Shown here in pieces: positions 1 through 11,569 of a DNA stretch of 64,000 nt. The stretch's first letter is position 1. The number at the start of each line of letters is the position of its first letter. This stretch comes from Gluconacetobacter diazotrophicus PA1 5 (lineage in GTDB: Bacteria; Pseudomonadota; Alphaproteobacteria; Acetobacterales; Acetobacteraceae), in NCBI RefSeq assembly GCF_000021325.1, contig NC_011365.1, positions 248,001-312,000 of the forward strand, read 5' to 3'. The notes under the pieces are model-generated. The model had not been told where the DNA came from, did not search any database, and saw only the letters and a list, made by a program, of their open reading frames with translations. The translations under genes were made by a program, and so were the position numbers.

Positions 1-1
1 T

Positions 2-1537
<1,536 letters not shown>

Positions 1538-1610
1538 TTAATATGTGAATTTCGGAGATCAGCAGGCCACTAAAATATTGATTTGGCTGGTGTCCAGCAG
1601 GAGGAACAGG

Positions 1611-2879
1611 ATGAGCGGCACGGGTGGTCTTCGCAAGGGCGACAACATCACCGTGAATGGCGCGGCGTTATGGGACGACATCCTGCACACCGCCCGGTTC
1701 GGCGGCACGCCCAAGGGCGGGATCAGGCGCCTGACGCTGACCGAGGAAGACCGGCTGGTCCGCGCGTGGTTCGAGGCGGCCTGCCGGCAGGTCGGCTGCA
1801 CCGTCACCCATGATTCGCTGGGCAACCAGTTCGCCCGCCGCCCGGGGCGCGACGACAGCCTGCCGCCGATCACGATCGGCAGCCATCTGGATACCCAGCC
1901 CACCGGCGGCAAGTTCGACGGGATCGTCGGCGTGCTGGGCGGCCTGGCCGTGCTGCGGGCGCTGCATGCGTCGGGCCACGAGACCCGGCATCCGATCGAA
2001 CTGATCAACTGGACGAACGAGGAAGGGGCGCGCTTCGCCCCGGCCATGCTGGCCTCGGGCGTGTTCGCCGGCGTGTTCACCGAACAGGAAGCCCTGGACA
2101 AGACCGACCGCGCGGGAATCCGTTTCGAGGACGCGCTGGTCGGAATCGGCTATCGCGGCAGCGAGCCCTGCGGGCAGCATCCGGTGTCGGCCTATTTCGA
2201 ACTGCATATCGAGCAGGGACCGATCCTGGAAGCCCAGCACAAGACGATCGGCATCGTGACCGGCGTGCAGGGCATACGGTGGTACGAAGTCACGCTGACC
2301 GGCCGCGATTCCCATGCCGGCAGCACGCCCATGACGATGCGCGCCGACGCCCTGCTGGCCGCCGCCCGGATGATCGAGGCGGTGAACCAGGTGGCCCTGG
2401 CCTTTGGTCCGGACGCGGTGGGCACGGTCGGCCTGATCGAAAGCCGCCCCAACAGCCGCAACGTGGTTCCGGGCGAGGTCTTCTTCACCATCGACCTGCG
2501 CCACCCGGACGACACGGTGGTGGTGCGAATGGAGGAGGCGATGCGGGCGAAGGTCGCGGCCATCGCCGCCGAATCCGGCGTCGGCCTGGCGCTGGACTGC
2601 GTGTGGGATTCCCCGGCGGTGCATTTCGATCCGGCGTGCATCGGCGCCGTCCGCCGGGCGGCGGAATCGTTCGGCTATCCGGCACGCGACATCGTATCGG
2701 GCGCGGGCCACGACGCGGCCTATCTGGCCCGGGTGACGCCGACCACCATGATCTTCGTCCCCTGCGCGGGCGGCCTGAGCCATAACGAGGCCGAAAGCGC
2801 CGAACCCGGCGACGTTACCGCCGGGGCGAACGTGCTGCTGCGGGCGGTGCTGGACGCCGATGCACGGCTGGATGCCTGA
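1611..2879 (+). CDS. Zn-dependent N-carbamoyl amino acid / beta-ureidopropionate hydrolase (M20 family)
   Basis: 422 aa from the ATG at 1611, which follows AGGAGGAACAGG; an in-frame ATG at 1545 has no such site. The protein is an M20/allantoate amidohydrolase-type enzyme that removes the carbamoyl group from N-carbamoyl-beta-alanine or related ureido acids. Visible metal ligands are H92 and D103 (SHLDTQPTGGKFDG), the EE pair at 137-138 (NWTNEEGARFAP) and ELHIEQGP further on. The dimerisation domain follows, and the last ligand histidine is probably in LSHNEAE near the C-terminus. Beside hydA and an omega-aminotransferase the likely substrate is N-carbamoyl-beta-alanine. Allantoate amidohydrolase is the main alternative, since the families are close. 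Confidence 0.85.
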   Translation: MSGTGGLRKGDNITVNGAALWDDILHTARFGGTPKGGIRRLTLTEEDRLVRAWFEAACRQVGCTVTHDSLGNQFARRPGRDDSLPPITIGSHLDTQPTGGKFDGIVGVLGGLAVLRALHASGHETRHPIELINWTNEEGARFAPAMLASGVFAGVFTEQEALDKTDRAGIRFEDALVGIGYRGSEPCGQHPVSAYFELHIEQGPILEAQHKTIGIVTGVQGIRWYEVTLTGRDSHAGSTPMTMRADALLAAARMIEAVNQVALAFGPDAVGTVGLIESRPNSRNVVPGEVFFTIDLRHPDDTVVVRMEEAMRAKVAAIAAESGVGLALDCVWDSPAVHFDPACIGAVRRAAESFGYPARDIVSGAGHDAAYLARVTPTTMIFVPCAGGLSHNEAESAEPGDVTAGANVLLRAVLDADARLDA

Positions 2880-3030
2880 TCGGGCAGTCGAAGAGGCCTC
2901 GAAGAATCATCTGTCCAGCGCGGCGTCCTTGTTCCATCCTCGTGACGATTTCGGAACCGTGACAGGGTTCTCTGTGCCAGGTTCTCTGTGCCAAGCGGTT
3001 CCCCATCATCGATCGCAGGAGCTTCGCGCG

Positions 3031-4344
3031 ATGCCGCCGACCAATCACGACGCGTTCTGGATGCCGTTCACCGCCAACCGCCAGTTCCGCAAGACGCCGC
3101 GCATGCTGGTGGCGGCCGACGGCATGTATTACACCACCGACGACGGGCGAAAGGTGCTGGATGGCTGCGCCGGCCTGTGGTGCGTGAACGCGGGCCATAA
3201 CCGCCCGCGCATCACCCAGGCGGTGCAGAAGACGATCGCGACGCTGGATTTCGCGCCGACCTTCCAGATGGGCCACCCGCTGGCCTTCGAGGCCGCGGAC
3301 CGGATCGCGGCCCTGGCGCCCGGCGACCTGAACCATGTCTTCTTCTGCAATTCGGGCTCCGAGGCCATGGATTCGGCGCTGAAGATCGCCCTCGCCTATC
3401 ACCGCGTGCGGGGCGAGGGCGCGCGCACGCGCCTGATCGGGCGCGAGCGCGGATATCACGGCGTGGGGTTCGGCGGCATTTCCGTGGGCGGCCTGTCCGG
3501 CAACCGCAAGCTGTACGGGTCGCTGCTGACCGGGGTCGACCACCTGCCGCACACGCTGGATATCGAACGGAACGCGTTCACCAGGGGGCTGCCCGCCCAC
3601 GGCGCGGAACTGGCGGACAACCTGGAACGCATCGTCGCGCTGCATGACGCATCCACCATCGCCGCCGTGGTGGTCGAACCGATGGCCGGATCGACCGGCG
3701 TGCTGCCGCCGCCGGTCGGCTACCTGAAGCGCCTGCGCGAGATCTGCGACAAATACGGCATCCTGCTGATCTTCGACGAGGTCATCACCGGGTTCGGCCG
3801 CCTGGGCGGCACTCCCTTCGCGGCCGAGAAATTCGGCGTGCTGCCCGATATCCTGGCCTGCGCCAAGGGCGTGACCAACGGGACCATCCCCATGGGCGCC
3901 GCCATCGCGCGCGACCATGTGCACGCGGCGTTCATGACCGGGCCGGAAACCGGGATCGAACTGCCGCACGGCTATACCTATTCGGGCCACCCCGTGGCCT
4001 GCGCCGCCGCGATCGCGACCCTGGACACCTACGCCGAGGAGAACCTGTTCGAGCGCGCGGGCGACATCGCGCCCTATTTCGAGGAAGCGGTCCACGCGTT
4101 GCGCGGCCTGCCGCATGTCATCGACATCCGCAATGTGGGGCTGGTGGCCGGCATCGAACTGGCGTCCCGTCCCGGCGCGGTGGGCGCCAGGGCGTACGAG
4201 GTCTTCGACCGCGCGTTCCACAAGGGAATCCTGGTCCGCTACACCGGCGACGTGGTCGCCGTCTCGCCGCCGCTGATCATCGAAAAATCGCAGATCGACC
4301 AGGTGTTCGGCACCCTGGCCGACATCATCCACGCCGTCGAATAG
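3031..4344 (+). CDS. Omega-amino acid--pyruvate aminotransferase (class III, PLP)
   Basis: 437 aa from the ATG at 3031 with an AGGA site just upstream; the longer reading frame from 2860 overlaps the end of the carbamoylase gene and is not needed. Class III aminotransferase hallmarks are present: NSGSEAMDSALK for PLP phosphate binding, RGYHG, the IFDEVITGFGR segment that contacts the pyridine ring, and the Schiff-base lysine K279 in ACAKGVTNG. The start, HDAFWMPFTANRQF, is characteristic of beta-alanine--pyruvate transaminases. With hydA and the carbamoylase it would convert the beta-alanine released from uracil into malonate semialdehyde. Substrate choice is inferred from context. Confidence 0.88.
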   Translation: MPPTNHDAFWMPFTANRQFRKTPRMLVAADGMYYTTDDGRKVLDGCAGLWCVNAGHNRPRITQAVQKTIATLDFAPTFQMGHPLAFEAADRIAALAPGDLNHVFFCNSGSEAMDSALKIALAYHRVRGEGARTRLIGRERGYHGVGFGGISVGGLSGNRKLYGSLLTGVDHLPHTLDIERNAFTRGLPAHGAELADNLERIVALHDASTIAAVVVEPMAGSTGVLPPPVGYLKRLREICDKYGILLIFDEVITGFGRLGGTPFAAEKFGVLPDILACAKGVTNGTIPMGAAIARDHVHAAFMTGPETGIELPHGYTYSGHPVACAAAIATLDTYAEENLFERAGDIAPYFEEAVHALRGLPHVIDIRNVGLVAGIELASRPGAVGARAYEVFDRAFHKGILVRYTGDVVAVSPPLIIEKSQIDQVFGTLADIIHAVE

Positions 4345-4363
4345 CGCGGAACGCGAGGCCCGA

Positions 4364-5824
4364 ATGACAGACACCCCGCCCCCTGCGACGGCCGCCGGCT
4401 ACGATCCCGGCCTGTATAACGCGGACCTGGCCCCGGTTCCGGCCGAGCGGCGGGACTGGAGCTGGGTGAACATGGCCACGGTGTGGATGGGCATGGTCCA
4501 CAACATCGTGGTGTACGAGGCCGCGTCGGGCCTGATGGCGCTGGGCCTGTCGGCCTGGGAATGCCTGGAGGTCGTGGCCGTCGCCTACATGGTGCTGTTC
4601 CTGGCCATGTGGTTCAACGCCCGTGCCGGCACGCGCTACGGCATTCCGTTCTGCGTGCTGATCCGCTCGGCCTTCGGGCCGTACGGCGCGCAGCTTCCGG
4701 TCGTGCTGCGCGGATTCTGCGCCATCTTCTGGTTTTCGGTGCAGGCCTATGCGGCGGCGCAGGCGGTGGATGCGGTGCTGTCCACCCTCAGCCCCGCCTG
4801 GGCGTCGATGACCCCGTCCCTGCTGGGCATGCAGGCGCGGATGTGGCTGGCCATGGCCATGGTCTGGGCGCTGCATGCCTGGATCGCCAGCCACGGCGTG
4901 CACCGGATCCGCAATTTCGAGCTTGTCGCCGGGCCGCTGGTCATCATCGTGGGCCTGCTGGCCACGATCTGGGGGCTGCGCGTCGGCCATGGGCTGGGGC
5001 CGCTGTTCGCGCAGCCGTCGCACCTGCATGGGGCGGCATTCTGGTCCACCTTCGCCATGGGGGTGACCGGCATGATCGGCATGTGGGCCACCTTCGCCGT
5101 CAATATTCCGGACCTGTCGCGGTTCGTACGCTCGGAACGCGACCAGGTGGTCGGCCAGGCGATCGGCCTGCCGATCACGGCGCTGGTCTTCACGCCGATG
5201 GGCATCATCACCACGTCGGCCACAATCATCTTGTTCGGCCACCCGATCTGGAACCCGGTGGACCTGCTTCTGGCGCTGAACCATCCTGTCGTGACCGTCC
5301 TGGGCGGGGCCACGCTGGTGCTGGCGACGCTGTCGGTCAACGTCGTCGCGAACATCATGCCCGCCTGCTACGACCTGGTGAACCTGATGCCCCGGCGGCT
5401 GGACTTCAACCGGGCGTCGCGGCTGGTCCTGGTGCTGGGCGTGTTCTTCATGCCCTGGCTGTGGTTCAACGAAGCCGCCGGCATCTATCGCGTGCTGGAC
5501 CTGATCAGCGGCCTTCTGGGCCCGGTGACGGGGATCATGCTGGCCGATTTCTACATCGTGCGGCGGCAGGTGCTGGATGTACCGGCGCTGTACCGGCATG
5601 GCGGCCGGTACGACGGCCGAAACGGATGGAACGTCCCGGCCCTGGCCGCCTTCGCCGCCGGCGGCGCGGTGGCGTCGGCCGGCCACGTCGTGCCGGGTCT
5701 GGCCGGCCTGAATACGGTCGCGTGGTTCGTGGGCGTCGCCATCGGTGCCGGGCTCTATCTGGCGTTGTCGCCCCGCCGGGATGCGCACCCGGCGGAAGAC
5801 GCCGCAACGCTGTCAAACGCGTGA
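4364..5824 (+). CDS. NCS1 family nucleobase/allantoin/hydantoin permease
   Basis: 486 aa with about 12 hydrophobic segments, the usual size for nucleobase:cation symporter-1 proteins. The N-terminus has RRDWSWVNMATVWMGMVHN, the conserved entry to helix 1 of this family, and NIPDLSRF lies near residue 250. It imports a pyrimidine, hydantoin or ureide with Na+ or H+ through the inner membrane. It starts 19 bp after the aminotransferase stop, so it is probably co-transcribed with the two enzyme genes before it and supplies their substrate. The exact ligand cannot be read from the sequence. Confidence 0.85.
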   Translation: MTDTPPPATAAGYDPGLYNADLAPVPAERRDWSWVNMATVWMGMVHNIVVYEAASGLMALGLSAWECLEVVAVAYMVLFLAMWFNARAGTRYGIPFCVLIRSAFGPYGAQLPVVLRGFCAIFWFSVQAYAAAQAVDAVLSTLSPAWASMTPSLLGMQARMWLAMAMVWALHAWIASHGVHRIRNFELVAGPLVIIVGLLATIWGLRVGHGLGPLFAQPSHLHGAAFWSTFAMGVTGMIGMWATFAVNIPDLSRFVRSERDQVVGQAIGLPITALVFTPMGIITTSATIILFGHPIWNPVDLLLALNHPVVTVLGGATLVLATLSVNVVANIMPACYDLVNLMPRRLDFNRASRLVLVLGVFFMPWLWFNEAAGIYRVLDLISGLLGPVTGIMLADFYIVRRQVLDVPALYRHGGRYDGRNGWNVPALAAFAAGGAVASAGHVVPGLAGLNTVAWFVGVAIGAGLYLALSPRRDAHPAEDAATLSNA

Positions 5825-5849
5825 CGCCGCCCAGTCAATTCGGGCCCGG

Positions 5850-6680
5850 TCAATCCGGCAGCATGGCCTGCTGGTAGGGTTGCTCCTGGATGGCGCGTCC
5901 GGGTTCGAAATGGCCGATCCGGCAGGCATGGTCCTGCAGTTCCTCGCCCTCCGCGCGGTCGCCCGACAGGGGTTTGACCATGTCGTCCAGCAGGATGAAA
6001 CCCGGTCGGCCGCCCGGCCAGACGGTCCCCACCACCACCAGCGTATGTTCGCCCATTTCGCGCGCCGGGTCGGCCAGCGACGCCGCCAGGCGCCGGAACG
6101 GATAGGCGCCGTCCAGGCTGTTCCCGTCGATGCGCGTCGCGCGATAGGTATGGTCGTTCAATACCAGCCTGGTCCAGCCATGGCCGATCTGCGGCCGCGC
6201 CCAGTGCAGGGCCACACGGATGTTCGGGGCCAGGCAGTCGATATGGATGTGAAGCTGGTTCTGCGACCGGCCATATTGCGAATTGATCGCCAGCGCCATG
6301 GTCTCGCGCGGCATGGTATGGCCCAGCCGCGCCAGGGACCGGTCGACCTGGTGCCAGGCCGCGCCGAAATAATCCGGCGCCGCGGGGGACAGGATGGACG
6401 GGTCCTCGATCCCGGTGACGCGGTCGGTCGCGATGACCAGATATTGCGCCAGGCCACGCCGGTCCTTCAGCACCGCATAGCCGCGATCGGTATCGACGGC
6501 GGCACAGGGGGCGGGCGTGTTTTCGCCGACCTGATTGGGTACGCAGCGGTCATGGACGATGGACCACAGTACGTTCGGATCATTGTTCAGCCGTGCGGGA
6601 CCGCTGGCCCTGGCCACCGTCAGCAGGATGCCCGCCGCCAGCATGGCCGGAACGGCGGCACCCAGAAGGACGCGCTTCAT
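5850..6680 (-). CDS. cdh: CDP-diacylglycerol pyrophosphatase
   Basis: 276 aa. It has a short N-terminal hydrophobic segment (residues about 4-24) acting as signal or anchor, then the Cdh domain with WSIVHDRCVP, the NSQYGRSQNQLHIHIDC block (a histidine-triad-like HIHID) and a second half with GFILLDD. The family cleaves CDP-diacylglycerol to CMP and phosphatidate at the membrane. Its ATG overlaps the stop of ppx by 4 bp (ATGA), so it is translationally coupled as the last gene of the ppk1-ppx-cdh operon. A role linking phospholipid turnover to polyphosphate is only inferred from this arrangement. Confidence 0.88.
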   Translation of the reverse strand: MKRVLLGAAVPAMLAAGILLTVARASGPARLNNDPNVLWSIVHDRCVPNQVGENTPAPCAAVDTDRGYAVLKDRRGLAQYLVIATDRVTGIEDPSILSPAAPDYFGAAWHQVDRSLARLGHTMPRETMALAINSQYGRSQNQLHIHIDCLAPNIRVALHWARPQIGHGWTRLVLNDHTYRATRIDGNSLDGAYPFRRLAASLADPAREMGEHTLVVVGTVWPGGRPGFILLDDMVKPLSGDRAEGEELQDHACRIGHFEPGRAIQEQPYQQAMLPD

Positions 6681-8173
6681 GCCGTGGCGGCCTCCTCGAT
6701 CCGGGCGGGCAGCGACAGGGCGTCGGCCAGCCGGTCCAGGCGGCGGCGTACGCTCTCGCCCCGCACCACGCCACGGCCGGCCGACAGGTGCAGTGCCAGG
6801 CCCTGCTTCGACATGCCCACCCAGGTTCCGTCGAGCAGTTCCTCGGTCCCGCCGCAGACCGTATAGGCCAGGCGCAGCGCCAGCCCCAGCACCACCGCGC
6901 GCCCGTACTGTTCGGGCGGCAGCAGAAGCCGCGACGGCTGCAGGAACTCCTGCCCCAGTTCGGCCTCGTACCGCACGGCCAGGGTCAGGGCGACGAAGGC
7001 GCGGGCCGGGTGGTCGAACCCCACCCCCTGCATGCGCAGCACGCGCAGATAGGTCTGTTCAGCCCGATATTCCGGGTGATCGTACGAACCGATATCGGAC
7101 ATCAGGCAGGCGGCACGGCGCAAGCGGCGCATCGACGGGTCTTCGTCGGCGAACAGCGGCGCGGTCCATGTCATCAGCCGGTCGGGCAGGGTCTCGCTGC
7201 GTCCCAGGCGGGTACACATCTCATGCGCCACGGCTTCCTGCGGGTCCAGCGCCTTCACCGATGCGGCGACGCGGCGCATGTACCAGCCCTCGCGCAGGCC
7301 ATCGACCGAAACCACCACGCAGGTCGGCTGGACGCGGCGGATCAGGCGGCGCAGCACGGTGGCGGCGAACGGAACGTCGTCCAGCCGCTTGCGCGGCGCG
7401 CCGGGCAGGCGTTCCAGCGTGCGGCGCGGCGTGCTGGCGGCCCAGTCGGCCATGTCCTTCGCGCCGTCGCCCGACATCGTGTAAAGATGCACGATATTCA
7501 GCGGGTAATTGGTGCGGGCGATCTGCAGCCGGGCCAGCGCGCGGAAGGCGCCGCCGACCAGGTAGAGCGGCCGCCCCTGCATGTCGTCCAGCCATCCGAC
7601 CTGCGCGATGTCGGCATCCGCGATGGCACGCGCCTTCGCCAGATCGTTCTCGGACCGGTCGTTCAGCCGGATCACGCCCAGCCGCAGGGTGCAGGCATCC
7701 AGCTTCTGCCCGCCGGACAGGCGGATCAGTTCCAGCGAGCCGCCGCCGATATCGGCCACCAGCCCGTCGGCCTCCGGCAGGCCGCACAGCACGCCGGTGG
7801 CGGAATAATCGGCTTCTTCCTCGCCCGACAGGATGCGGATCGGCACGCCCGGCATCCGCGCGCGCAGGGTCTCGACGAATTCCCCCCCGTTGGAGGCATC
7901 GCGGACGGCCGCCGTGGCCAGGATTTCGAACGGATCGGCATCCATGCCCCGGGCAATGGCATAGAACCGGTCCATGACCTGTATGGCCGCGCCGACGCCT
8001 TCCTCGTTCAGGCGTCCGGTGGCGTTCAGCCCGCGCCCCAGGCGCAGCACGGCCTTTTCGTTGAAGATGGGAATCGGATTGCGGGTGATACCGTCGAAGA
8101 CGACCAGCCGGACGGAATTCGACCCCAGATCGACGACAGCCGACCGGCGATGGGTGCTGCCGGCCCGGGTCAT
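6677..8173 (-). CDS. ppx: Exopolyphosphatase Ppx/GppA
   Basis: 498 aa from the ATG at 8173; a GTG four codons upstream (8185) is an alternative and neither has a strong ribosome-binding site. It is an ASKHA-fold phosphatase of the Ppx/GppA family, with AVVDLGSNSVRLVVFDG near the N-terminus, a central EEEADYS and the phosphate loop DIGGGSLELI near residue 140. The long C-terminal HD-like helical domain (residues about 310-498) gives a full Ppx length. It degrades polyphosphate or pppGpp in the cytoplasm. It lies between ppk1 and cdh in one operon, the usual synthesis/degradation pairing. Confidence 0.9.
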   Translation of the reverse strand: MTRAGSTHRRSAVVDLGSNSVRLVVFDGITRNPIPIFNEKAVLRLGRGLNATGRLNEEGVGAAIQVMDRFYAIARGMDADPFEILATAAVRDASNGGEFVETLRARMPGVPIRILSGEEEADYSATGVLCGLPEADGLVADIGGGSLELIRLSGGQKLDACTLRLGVIRLNDRSENDLAKARAIADADIAQVGWLDDMQGRPLYLVGGAFRALARLQIARTNYPLNIVHLYTMSGDGAKDMADWAASTPRRTLERLPGAPRKRLDDVPFAATVLRRLIRRVQPTCVVVSVDGLREGWYMRRVAASVKALDPQEAVAHEMCTRLGRSETLPDRLMTWTAPLFADEDPSMRRLRRAACLMSDIGSYDHPEYRAEQTYLRVLRMQGVGFDHPARAFVALTLAVRYEAELGQEFLQPSRLLLPPEQYGRAVVLGLALRLAYTVCGGTEELLDGTWVGMSKQGLALHLSAGRGVVRGESVRRRLDRLADALSLPARIEEAATA

Positions 8174-8260
8174 CGGGCCCCGCACGCGCGCGCGGCGGGT
8201 GACGGAGGGGCGGGCGGCAGGGAACTGGCCTGATGCGGGAACTGCGTCATGGCGACATCC

Positions 8261-10555
8261 TCAATCATCGAGAATCCGGTCCTGGTGGCGGGGCAGCGCA
8301 GTGCTGACCCGGATCGCGCTGTCCTGCGCGGCCCGGCCGCGACCGGACAGCGAGGGATTGGTCATGAAATAGTCATGGGCCGAAAACGGTTTCGCACCCG
8401 GCTCCAGCCGCCTCCATACACCGTTCTGCTGCAGGATCCACGATTGCAGGTTATCCTTCAGGTCCGTGACCATGATCTGGTCCAGCACCTGGGCATGGAC
8501 GGTGGGGTCGCGCATCGGCACCATGCTTTCGACCCGCCAGTCCATGTTGCGCACCATCCAGTCGGCCGACGAGATATAGATGCGGGCCTGGCGCGAGGGC
8601 AGCCGGTGCCCGTCGCCGAAGGCGAAGATCCGGGCATGTTCCAGGAACCGCCCGACGATGGACTTGATGCGGATGTTTTCCGACAGGCCCGGCACGCCGG
8701 GCCGCAGGCAGCAGATTCCGCGCACCACGCCCATGATGCGCACCCCGGCACACGACGCCCGGTACAGCCGGTCGATCAGGTCGGGATCGACCAGCGAGTT
8801 CATCTTCAGCCAGATCTGGCCGGGACGGCCGGCGCGGACATGCTCGATCTCGCCCTCGATCAGTTCCTCCAGCGTGCGGCGGATCGTCACCGGCGAGAAG
8901 GCGATGGCTTCCATCCGCGTGGGCAGCGCATAGCCGGTCATGTAGTTGAACAGCCGCGCGGAATCCCGTGCCAGCTCGGGATCGCAGGTGAAGAAGGACA
9001 GGTCGGTATAGATCCGGGCCGTGATCGGGTGGTAGTTGCCCGTCCCGAAATGGGCGTAGGACCGCAGGGACCCGCCCTCTCGCCGGACGACCAGGCTGAG
9101 CTTCGCATGGGTCTTCAGGTCCGCGAAGCCGAATACGACCTGCACGCCCGCGGCCTCCAGCGCGCGGGCCAGGCGGATATTGGCTTCCTCATCGAAGCGG
9201 GCGCGCAGTTCGACCATCGCGGTGACCGATTTTCCGGCCTCGGCAGCCTCGATCAGCGCCTTGACGATCGGGCTGTCGCGCGATGTGCGGTACAGGGTCT
9301 GCTTGATCGCGACCACCGCCGGGTCCAGGGCCGCCTGGCGCAGGAACTGGATCACCACGTCGAAGCTTTCGAACGGGTGATGGACGATCATGTCCTTGGC
9401 GCGGATGGCGGCGAAGCAGTCCCCGCCGAAATCGACGACCCGTTCGGGAAAGCGGGGGGTATAGGGCGGGAACAGCAGGTCCGGCCGGTCATCGACGATC
9501 AACTGCTTCAGGTCGACCACGCCGATCAGCCCGGGCTGGATCTCGACCTCGTCGGGCGGAACGGCCAGGTCGGTCGCCACCGCCTGCCCCAGGTCGGCCG
9601 GCATGCGCGAATCGATGTCCAGGTGGATGACCACCCCCCGGCGGCGGCGCTTCAGGGCGGATTCGTAGGACCGGACCAGATCCTCGGCCTCGTCCTCGAA
9701 TTCCACGTCGGTGTCGCGGATCACGCGCAGCACGCCCCATTCGCCCGCCACCATGCCGGGAAACAGCCGGTCGATGCACAACGCGATCAGGTTTTCCAGC
9801 AGGATGAAGCGCGTCACGCCGGGCGGCGACAGGTTGGCCGGCAGCCGCACGAACCGCTCGATCTGCGCCGGCAGCAGGATCATCGCGCTCATGACGAAAC
9901 GGCCGGTGTCCCGGCTCATCAGCCGCAGCGACAGGGCCAGGCCCATATGCGGGATGAAGGGCAGCGGATGGGCCGGATCGATGGCCAGCGGCGTCAGGAC
10001 GGGGAAGATCCGGTCCATGAAGCAACTGTCCAGCCAGTCGCGGTCGGCGTCGGAAATGGTGTCCAGGCTGCACACCACGATCCCGGACTCGGCCAGCAGG
10101 CCGCGCAGGTCCTTCCAGATCCTCTGCTGTTCGCGCAGCAGCCGGATCGTGCGCGTGCGCACGGCGGCAAGCTGCTGGACCGGGGTCAGGCCATCGGGCG
10201 AACTGGTGACCAGCCCCTCGCGCACCTGCCCCACCAGGCCGGCGACGCGGACGGAATAGAATTCGTCCAGGTTGCCGGCGCTGATCGACAGGAAGCGCAG
10301 CCGTTCCAGCAGCGGATTGCGGGGGTTGTCGGCTTCCTCGACCACGCGCTGGTTGAAATCCAGCCACGAGAGTTCACGGTTGATGAACCGCGTGGGTGAC
10401 TGCATGTCCACGGGCGGGGGCGGCACGGGCGGCGTCGTGTCGGATGCCGGGGCGCGCCGCCGCGCGGACGTCCCCGTACGCTTGGGGACCGAGCGCTTGG
10501 GAGCGGGGCGCGCGGAGGGCTGGCGCGCGGGCGTCTTGCGCGTCGGTCTGGTCAA
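8261..10555 (-). CDS. ppk1: Polyphosphate kinase 1
   Basis: 764 aa. It makes polyphosphate reversibly from ATP. Domains in order: a basic Pro/Arg/Ala-rich N-terminal tail of about 50 residues, the N domain opening with [12 protein letters not shown], the head domain, and two phospholipase-D-like C domains. C1 carries KTHAKL with the autophosphorylated histidine and then GTGNYHP; C2 carries SSADWMVRN. The start chosen is a TTG at 10553-10555, because AGGAGACAGGA lies immediately upstream; the first in-frame ATG would remove the tail and begin just before FINREL. It is first in the operon with ppx and cdh. Confidence 0.93.
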   Translation of the reverse strand: MTRPTRKTPARQPSARPAPKRSVPKRTGTSARRRAPASDTTPPVPPPPVDMQSPTRFINRELSWLDFNQRVVEEADNPRNPLLERLRFLSISAGNLDEFYSVRVAGLVGQVREGLVTSSPDGLTPVQQLAAVRTRTIRLLREQQRIWKDLRGLLAESGIVVCSLDTISDADRDWLDSCFMDRIFPVLTPLAIDPAHPLPFIPHMGLALSLRLMSRDTGRFVMSAMILLPAQIERFVRLPANLSPPGVTRFILLENLIALCIDRLFPGMVAGEWGVLRVIRDTDVEFEDEAEDLVRSYESALKRRRRGVVIHLDIDSRMPADLGQAVATDLAVPPDEVEIQPGLIGVVDLKQLIVDDRPDLLFPPYTPRFPERVVDFGGDCFAAIRAKDMIVHHPFESFDVVIQFLRQAALDPAVVAIKQTLYRTSRDSPIVKALIEAAEAGKSVTAMVELRARFDEEANIRLARALEAAGVQVVFGFADLKTHAKLSLVVRREGGSLRSYAHFGTGNYHPITARIYTDLSFFTCDPELARDSARLFNYMTGYALPTRMEAIAFSPVTIRRTLEELIEGEIEHVRAGRPGQIWLKMNSLVDPDLIDRLYRASCAGVRIMGVVRGICCLRPGVPGLSENIRIKSIVGRFLEHARIFAFGDGHRLPSRQARIYISSADWMVRNMDWRVESMVPMRDPTVHAQVLDQIMVTDLKDNLQSWILQQNGVWRRLEPGAKPFSAHDYFMTNPSLSGRGRAAQDSAIRVSTALPRHQDRILDD

Positions 10556-10672
10556 TCCTGTCTCCTACCACAAATCCGCCGTCATTCTGCCAAACTAGGC
10601 AGAAAACGGGGGCAATGCCAACGCGGCGCACCATGAAGTTTATGGGTCACGCCGGTTATTCCGCCATGCCCG

Positions 10673-11440
10673 TTATCGGGCCCTGGCGTCGGCCTCGTCG
10701 GGGGCCCCGTCATGGGCCAGCATGTCGTGCAGCACCGATAGCGCCAGGGCGCGGGTGACGCGCCGGCCGGCGGCCAGCCCCGCGTGGTCCAGCCGGATCG
10801 CGGCCTCGCGGATCGCCGAGGCCGTGCGGGGCAACCGCCGCAGCAGCCATTCCGTCACCGGCTGGCTGACGACGATCTGCCGGTCGGCCAGGTGACGCAG
10901 CAGCAGGATGCGCAGCAGCGTGTCCTCGGGCTGGCGCAGTTCGATCGCCATCGTCGCGCGCAGCCGGCTGGCCAGGTCCGGCAGTACCACCGGCCAGCGC
11001 GCGGGCGACAGGCGGGCCGCCAGTACCACCGCCACGCGGTGCTCGCGCGCCGCATTCAGCAGATGCAGCAGCGCCCGCTGGTCCTCCACCCGGTCCGCGT
11101 CATCGACCGCCACGGCCCGCAGCATGTCCGGGGCATCGTCGAACAGGCGCCCCAGCGTGGCCTGCGTCAGATCGGCGCCCGTCAGCAGGACGGCGCCACG
11201 CTCCTGCGCCCAGATATCCAGCAGGTGGGTCTTGCCCGCTCCGGCGGCGCCCCACAGCGCCAGCCGGTGTTCGGGCCATGCGGGGGCGCCCAGCAGCCAG
11301 GCCCGGGCCATGCCGTTCGAAGGCGCGGCGACGAAATCGGCCCGCGCATGGCGCGTGCGGTGCGCGAAGGGCAGCACAAGCTGGCCGAACGAATCGCGGG
11401 GCGCCGTTTCGTCCTGATTCTGTGCCGTCCGTTCAACCAC
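10673..11440 (-). CDS. hdaA: DnaA-related regulatory ATPase HdaA
   Basis: 255 aa, GTG start. It resembles domain III of DnaA: an N-terminal FGQLVLPF that fits the clamp-binding motif of Hda proteins, Walker [11 protein letters not shown] near residue 65, a Walker B-like VDDADRV and the helical lid ending in ALSVLHDML. It lacks the DNA-binding domain IV signature of true DnaA. Hda proteins stimulate ATP hydrolysis by DnaA through the sliding clamp and so limit re-initiation. It is divergent from purM, as in many alphaproteobacteria, with about 130 bp between them for promoters. Confidence 0.82.
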   Translation of the reverse strand: MVERTAQNQDETAPRDSFGQLVLPFAHRTRHARADFVAAPSNGMARAWLLGAPAWPEHRLALWGAAGAGKTHLLDIWAQERGAVLLTGADLTQATLGRLFDDAPDMLRAVAVDDADRVEDQRALLHLLNAAREHRVAVVLAARLSPARWPVVLPDLASRLRATMAIELRQPEDTLLRILLLRHLADRQIVVSQPVTEWLLRRLPRTASAIREAAIRLDHAGLAAGRRVTRALALSVLHDMLAHDGAPDEADARAR

Positions 11441-11569
11441 CGCTTTGCGCGCCGCCCTGCCTGCCGTAAAGGAACCGGTGAGCGTTTACCCTACCTTGCC
11501 TCGTTCTTCGACCCCTGCGTACCGCGCGGGGGCGACATTCGGGGCGCACCGACGACGAAGGCACGACAC

